Part shown: positions 62,045-64,000 of the stretch, piece by piece
Layout of the letters: each line of letters begins with the position of its first letter
Position numbering within the stretch: the first letter of the stretch is position 1
Source of the DNA: Mesorhizobium wenxiniae
GTDB lineage: Bacteria > Pseudomonadota > Alphaproteobacteria > Rhizobiales > Rhizobiaceae
Direction of reading: 5' to 3'
Length of the DNA: 64,000 nt
NCBI RefSeq assembly: GCF_002284535.1
Contig: NZ_NPKH01000039.1
Location: 62,001 to 126,000 of the forward strand
Program-made: the position numbers and the translations under genes
Notes under the pieces: model-generated
What the model was told of the DNA's origin: nothing
The model's database searches: none
The model's input: only the letters and a program-made list of their open reading frames with translations

Positions 62045-63112
62045 TCACGGACAGGGGTTGCCGACACGCTGGTGGATTGCATCGACCGCCTTCTGCATGT
62101 CCTCGGTCCAGACGACATCGGCGCAAGACAGCGCCATTTCGAGTTGCGAAATGGTCGTCGCGCCGATGATGCTCGAGGTGACGAAAGGCCGGCTCGTGAC
62201 ATAGGCGTTGGCAAACAATGCCGGCTCCATGCCGAAAGAGCGCGCCAGCTCGTTGTACTCAAGCTGCGCTTCCGCAGCGTTGGGCGTCTCGTAGCGCTGG
62301 CCCCGATTGAAGAGCTGCGAGCGTGAGCCTTGCGGCCGCGCGCCATGATCGTATTTGCCGGTGAGATAGCCCTGCGCCAACGGCGAATAGGTCAGAAACG
62401 AAACCTGTTCACGCTCGCAGACTTCGGCGAGATTCACCTCGAAGCTGCGGTTGACGAGATTATAGGCGTTTTGCAGCGACACCAGGCGTGGACCGAGGCC
62501 CTTGTCAGCTTCGGCGATGAACCGCATGACGCCCCAGGAGCTCTCGTTCGACAGACCGAAATGGCGGATTTTTCCAACCTTCACCAGTTCGTCGAAGACG
62601 GCGAGTGTCTCGGTGATCGGCGTCTCGCCAGCCGGTGCGCCGACGGAATCGGCTCGCAGCGGCACGGCACCGACACGGTTCGGGTTGGCGCCCCAAGGCA
62701 CGTCCCGCTCCGGCCAATGGATCTGATAGAGATCGAAATAATCGGTGTTGAGCCTGGTCAGCGACTTTTCGACGGCATCGAAGATGTCGGCGCGCACCAG
62801 CTTCGACGGGCGCCCGCCGCGGAACCATGCATTGGCGGTGCGGCCAACCACTTTCGAGGCGAGGATCACTTGATCGCGATTGCGCTTCGCTTTCAACCAG
62901 CTGCCGATGATCTTCTCGGTCCAGCCCTGCGTCTCCGCCTTGGGCGGGATCGGGTAGAGCTCGGCGGTGTCGATGAAGTTGACGCCGCGCGAAAAGGCCA
63001 GGTCCATCTGGGCGTGGCCATCCGCTGCGGTGTTCTGCTGGCCCCAGGTCATCGAACCCAAGCAGATCTGGGAAACAAGAAGATCGGTCCGACCGAGGCG
63101 GCGCTTGTGCAT
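62045..63112 (-). CDS. Aldo/keto reductase
   Basis: 355 residues of TIM-barrel aldo/keto reductase type. The catalytic tetrad is Asp48, Tyr53, Lys87 and His132 (FIDTAELYP, ILASKVVG, YQIHWPE). SIIGATTISQLE near the end holds NADPH. Similar to the YajO/Tas branch. It could reduce the aldehyde formed by amine catabolism. Start ATG 63112; it is 53 bases upstream of the class V gene. Confidence 0.92.
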   Translation of the reverse strand: MHKRRLGRTDLLVSQICLGSMTWGQQNTAADGHAQMDLAFSRGVNFIDTAELYPIPPKAETQGWTEKIIGSWLKAKRNRDQVILASKVVGRTANAWFRGGRPSKLVRADIFDAVEKSLTRLNTDYFDLYQIHWPERDVPWGANPNRVGAVPLRADSVGAPAGETPITETLAVFDELVKVGKIRHFGLSNESSWGVMRFIAEADKGLGPRLVSLQNAYNLVNRSFEVNLAEVCEREQVSFLTYSPLAQGYLTGKYDHGARPQGSRSQLFNRGQRYETPNAAEAQLEYNELARSFGMEPALFANAYVTSRPFVTSSIIGATTISQLEMALSCADVVWTEDMQKAVDAIHQRVGNPCP

Positions 63113-63486
63113 GGAACTTTCTCCGGCGGGAATTCTTTGCGCGGCTGCGCGGGAGGAGCCGCAGCATACAGGAAGGCGCGGGCTGTCTCCAAGCCCGCCG
63201 CAAATCGGCTAGCACTTTTCCGCGAGTCCAGTGAACGCAAGGCGCAAGGAGGTAAAAGCCGGACTGGATTTTCATGCAGTCCGGAATTCCGCCAGGAATG
63301 GCGGAAAAACCGGCCCTGTGCCGGCATTCAGCTATACGGTCAGCCCGCGCCGGGAGTTTCACCGGCGAGGTCGATTGTGGTCAAGAAATTCGGTGCGGCA
63401 TAGCTGCCATGCAAATGCTGCACTGCACAATTGTCATGATTTAACTATATTTGGGACTCGGGGAGGACCAACCAGGGGCTTGAATC
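63113..63486. other. 374-bp intergenic region with two hairpins
   Basis: No supported gene. CCGGACT (63259-63265) pairs with AGTCCGG (63278-63284), and TTCCGCC (63287-63293) with GGCGGAA (63300-63306), followed by a short A-run. An AAGGAGGT at 63247 has no ATG at proper distance. The rest should hold promoters of the aldo/keto reductase and the DUF1127-like gene. Confidence 0.5.
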
Positions 63487-63651
63487 ATGGGTTTCCTCAC
63501 TGAAATGTTCGCCCGTCCGCGTCCGCAGGAACATCTGCGCTACCGCGCGGCGCTGGCGCTGCTTCATTCGATGAGCAATGCCGACCGTGCGGATATCGGC
63601 ATCAAACCAGCCGACTTCCCGCGCGTCGCCCGCGAAATGTCCTCACGCTAG
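63487..63651 (+). CDS. 54-residue DUF1127-like protein
   Basis: From ATG 63487: MGFLTEMFARPRPQEHLRYR, then ALALLHSMSNADRADIGI, then PADFPRVAREMS. The R(A/L)..L..(L/M)s.adradIGI core is a DUF1127 pattern. A hydrophilic, basic small protein. The ribosome site is GGGAGGACC about 20 bases upstream, a little far. Another DUF1127 gene is at 14619. Confidence 0.72.
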   Translation: MGFLTEMFARPRPQEHLRYRAALALLHSMSNADRADIGIKPADFPRVAREMSSR

Positions 63652-63687
63652 TCAGGTCGCACGACATTCCGGCTCGACCGCCATTCT

Positions 63688-64000
63688 TCAACGCGACCCC
63701 ATGAAAGTCGCCTTGCTTAACGGCACGCCATTGTGGCGCAGGATGTCGTAGGCGGTGGTCACGTGGAAATAGAAATTGGGCATGGCGAGATGCAGCAGAT
63801 ACTGCATGCCCGTCATCGAGAATTCGCGCTGGCCAAGCTTCAGCTCGAGCACTCTGTCATCCGAGCCGTCCATATCGGCAGCCGAGAATGTCGCCAGATG
63901 GTCGACGGTCTTGGCGATGCGCGCCTGGAGATCGGCAAAGCTCGCCTCGTTGTCTTCGTATTTGGGCACCTCGCGACCGGCAAGCCGCGATGGCGCGCCC
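63688..64000 (-). CDS. DUF1993 protein, cut by window edge
   Basis: The last 104 residues of a DUF1993 family protein: LAGREVPKYEDNEASFADLQ, then FSMTGMQYLLHLAMPNFYFH and VTTAYDILRHNGVPLSKATF. The upstream part runs past 64000, so the true start is outside. The family is widespread in proteobacteria and of unknown function, possibly DinB-like in fold. Confidence 0.88.
   Translation of the reverse strand, partial: GAPSRLAGREVPKYEDNEASFADLQARIAKTVDHLATFSAADMDGSDDRVLELKLGQREFSMTGMQYLLHLAMPNFYFHVTTAYDILRHNGVPLSKATFMGSR

Overview
The window is GC-rich alphaproteobacterial chromosome, most likely Mesorhizobium or a close relative in the Hyphomicrobiales. Evidence: an NDUFA12-type complex I subunit, a phasin, DUF1127/DUF2188/DUF982/DUF3126 small proteins, a B12-dependent ribonucleotide reductase, a BTLCP protease, and RIME-like two-stem intergenic repeats. 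Most of it reads as ordinary core chromosome in short operons. I see no intact phage, insertion sequence or CRISPR array.

Layout. 0-3 kb: a cut-off secreted protein, NDUFA12, panB-panC (pantothenate) and a phasin. 3-9.6 kb: a MITE-like inverted-repeat element, an ArnT/GT39 membrane glycosyltransferase, a GNAT pseudogene split by a RIME-like repeat, gatB with a membrane protein, a CBS protein and a rhomboid protease. 10-17.5 kb: PAS, dual-PilZ and BTLCP proteins, a SARP/TolB-like/TPR regulator, DUF1127, ankyrin and gamma carbonic anhydrase proteins. 17.6-24.6 kb: DUF3126, cysE, HD hydrolase, alpha/beta hydrolase plus DUF192, a double cold-shock protein, gloA, DUF2218, and ilvA-DUF1697. 24.8-29 kb: two tandem paralogous lipoprotein hydrolases and adenine deaminase. 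29-32.7 kb: a gene-poor, decayed zone ending at tRNA-Leu(UAA), with a cupin, small ORFs, a two-TM channel and three gene remnants.

32.8-43.6 kb: NudK-like Nudix, an OYE-family flavoprotein, DUF982/DUF2188 proteins, a four-gene sugar-type ABC transporter behind a LacI-type palindrome, a CinA-like protein, a universal stress protein, xanthine phosphoribosyltransferase and a second Nudix. 43.6-48.6 kb: nrdJ with an NrdR box and an upstream DnaA box, followed directly by a hicA-hicB pair. 48.6-55 kb: a phytase-like esterase with a Pho box, a GH25 lipoprotein, GFA, hydrolase, SRPBCC and ParB-N proteins. 55.2-60.7 kb: a tight five-gene operon (dimethylformamidase-like, class III aminotransferase, BKACE, GNAT, acetylpolyamine-amidohydrolase-like), facing a class V aminotransferase homologue and an aldo/keto reductase. 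This is the best candidate for an undescribed catabolic pathway in the window. The end holds a 54-aa DUF1127-like protein and a cut-off DUF1993 gene.

Recurring non-coding structure is a second theme: a two-hairpin repeat with four copies, RIME-like repeats with three, and 13-19 bp tandem duplications in 3-4 copies at several gene junctions. Family names are from recognition of the protein sequence, not from searches.
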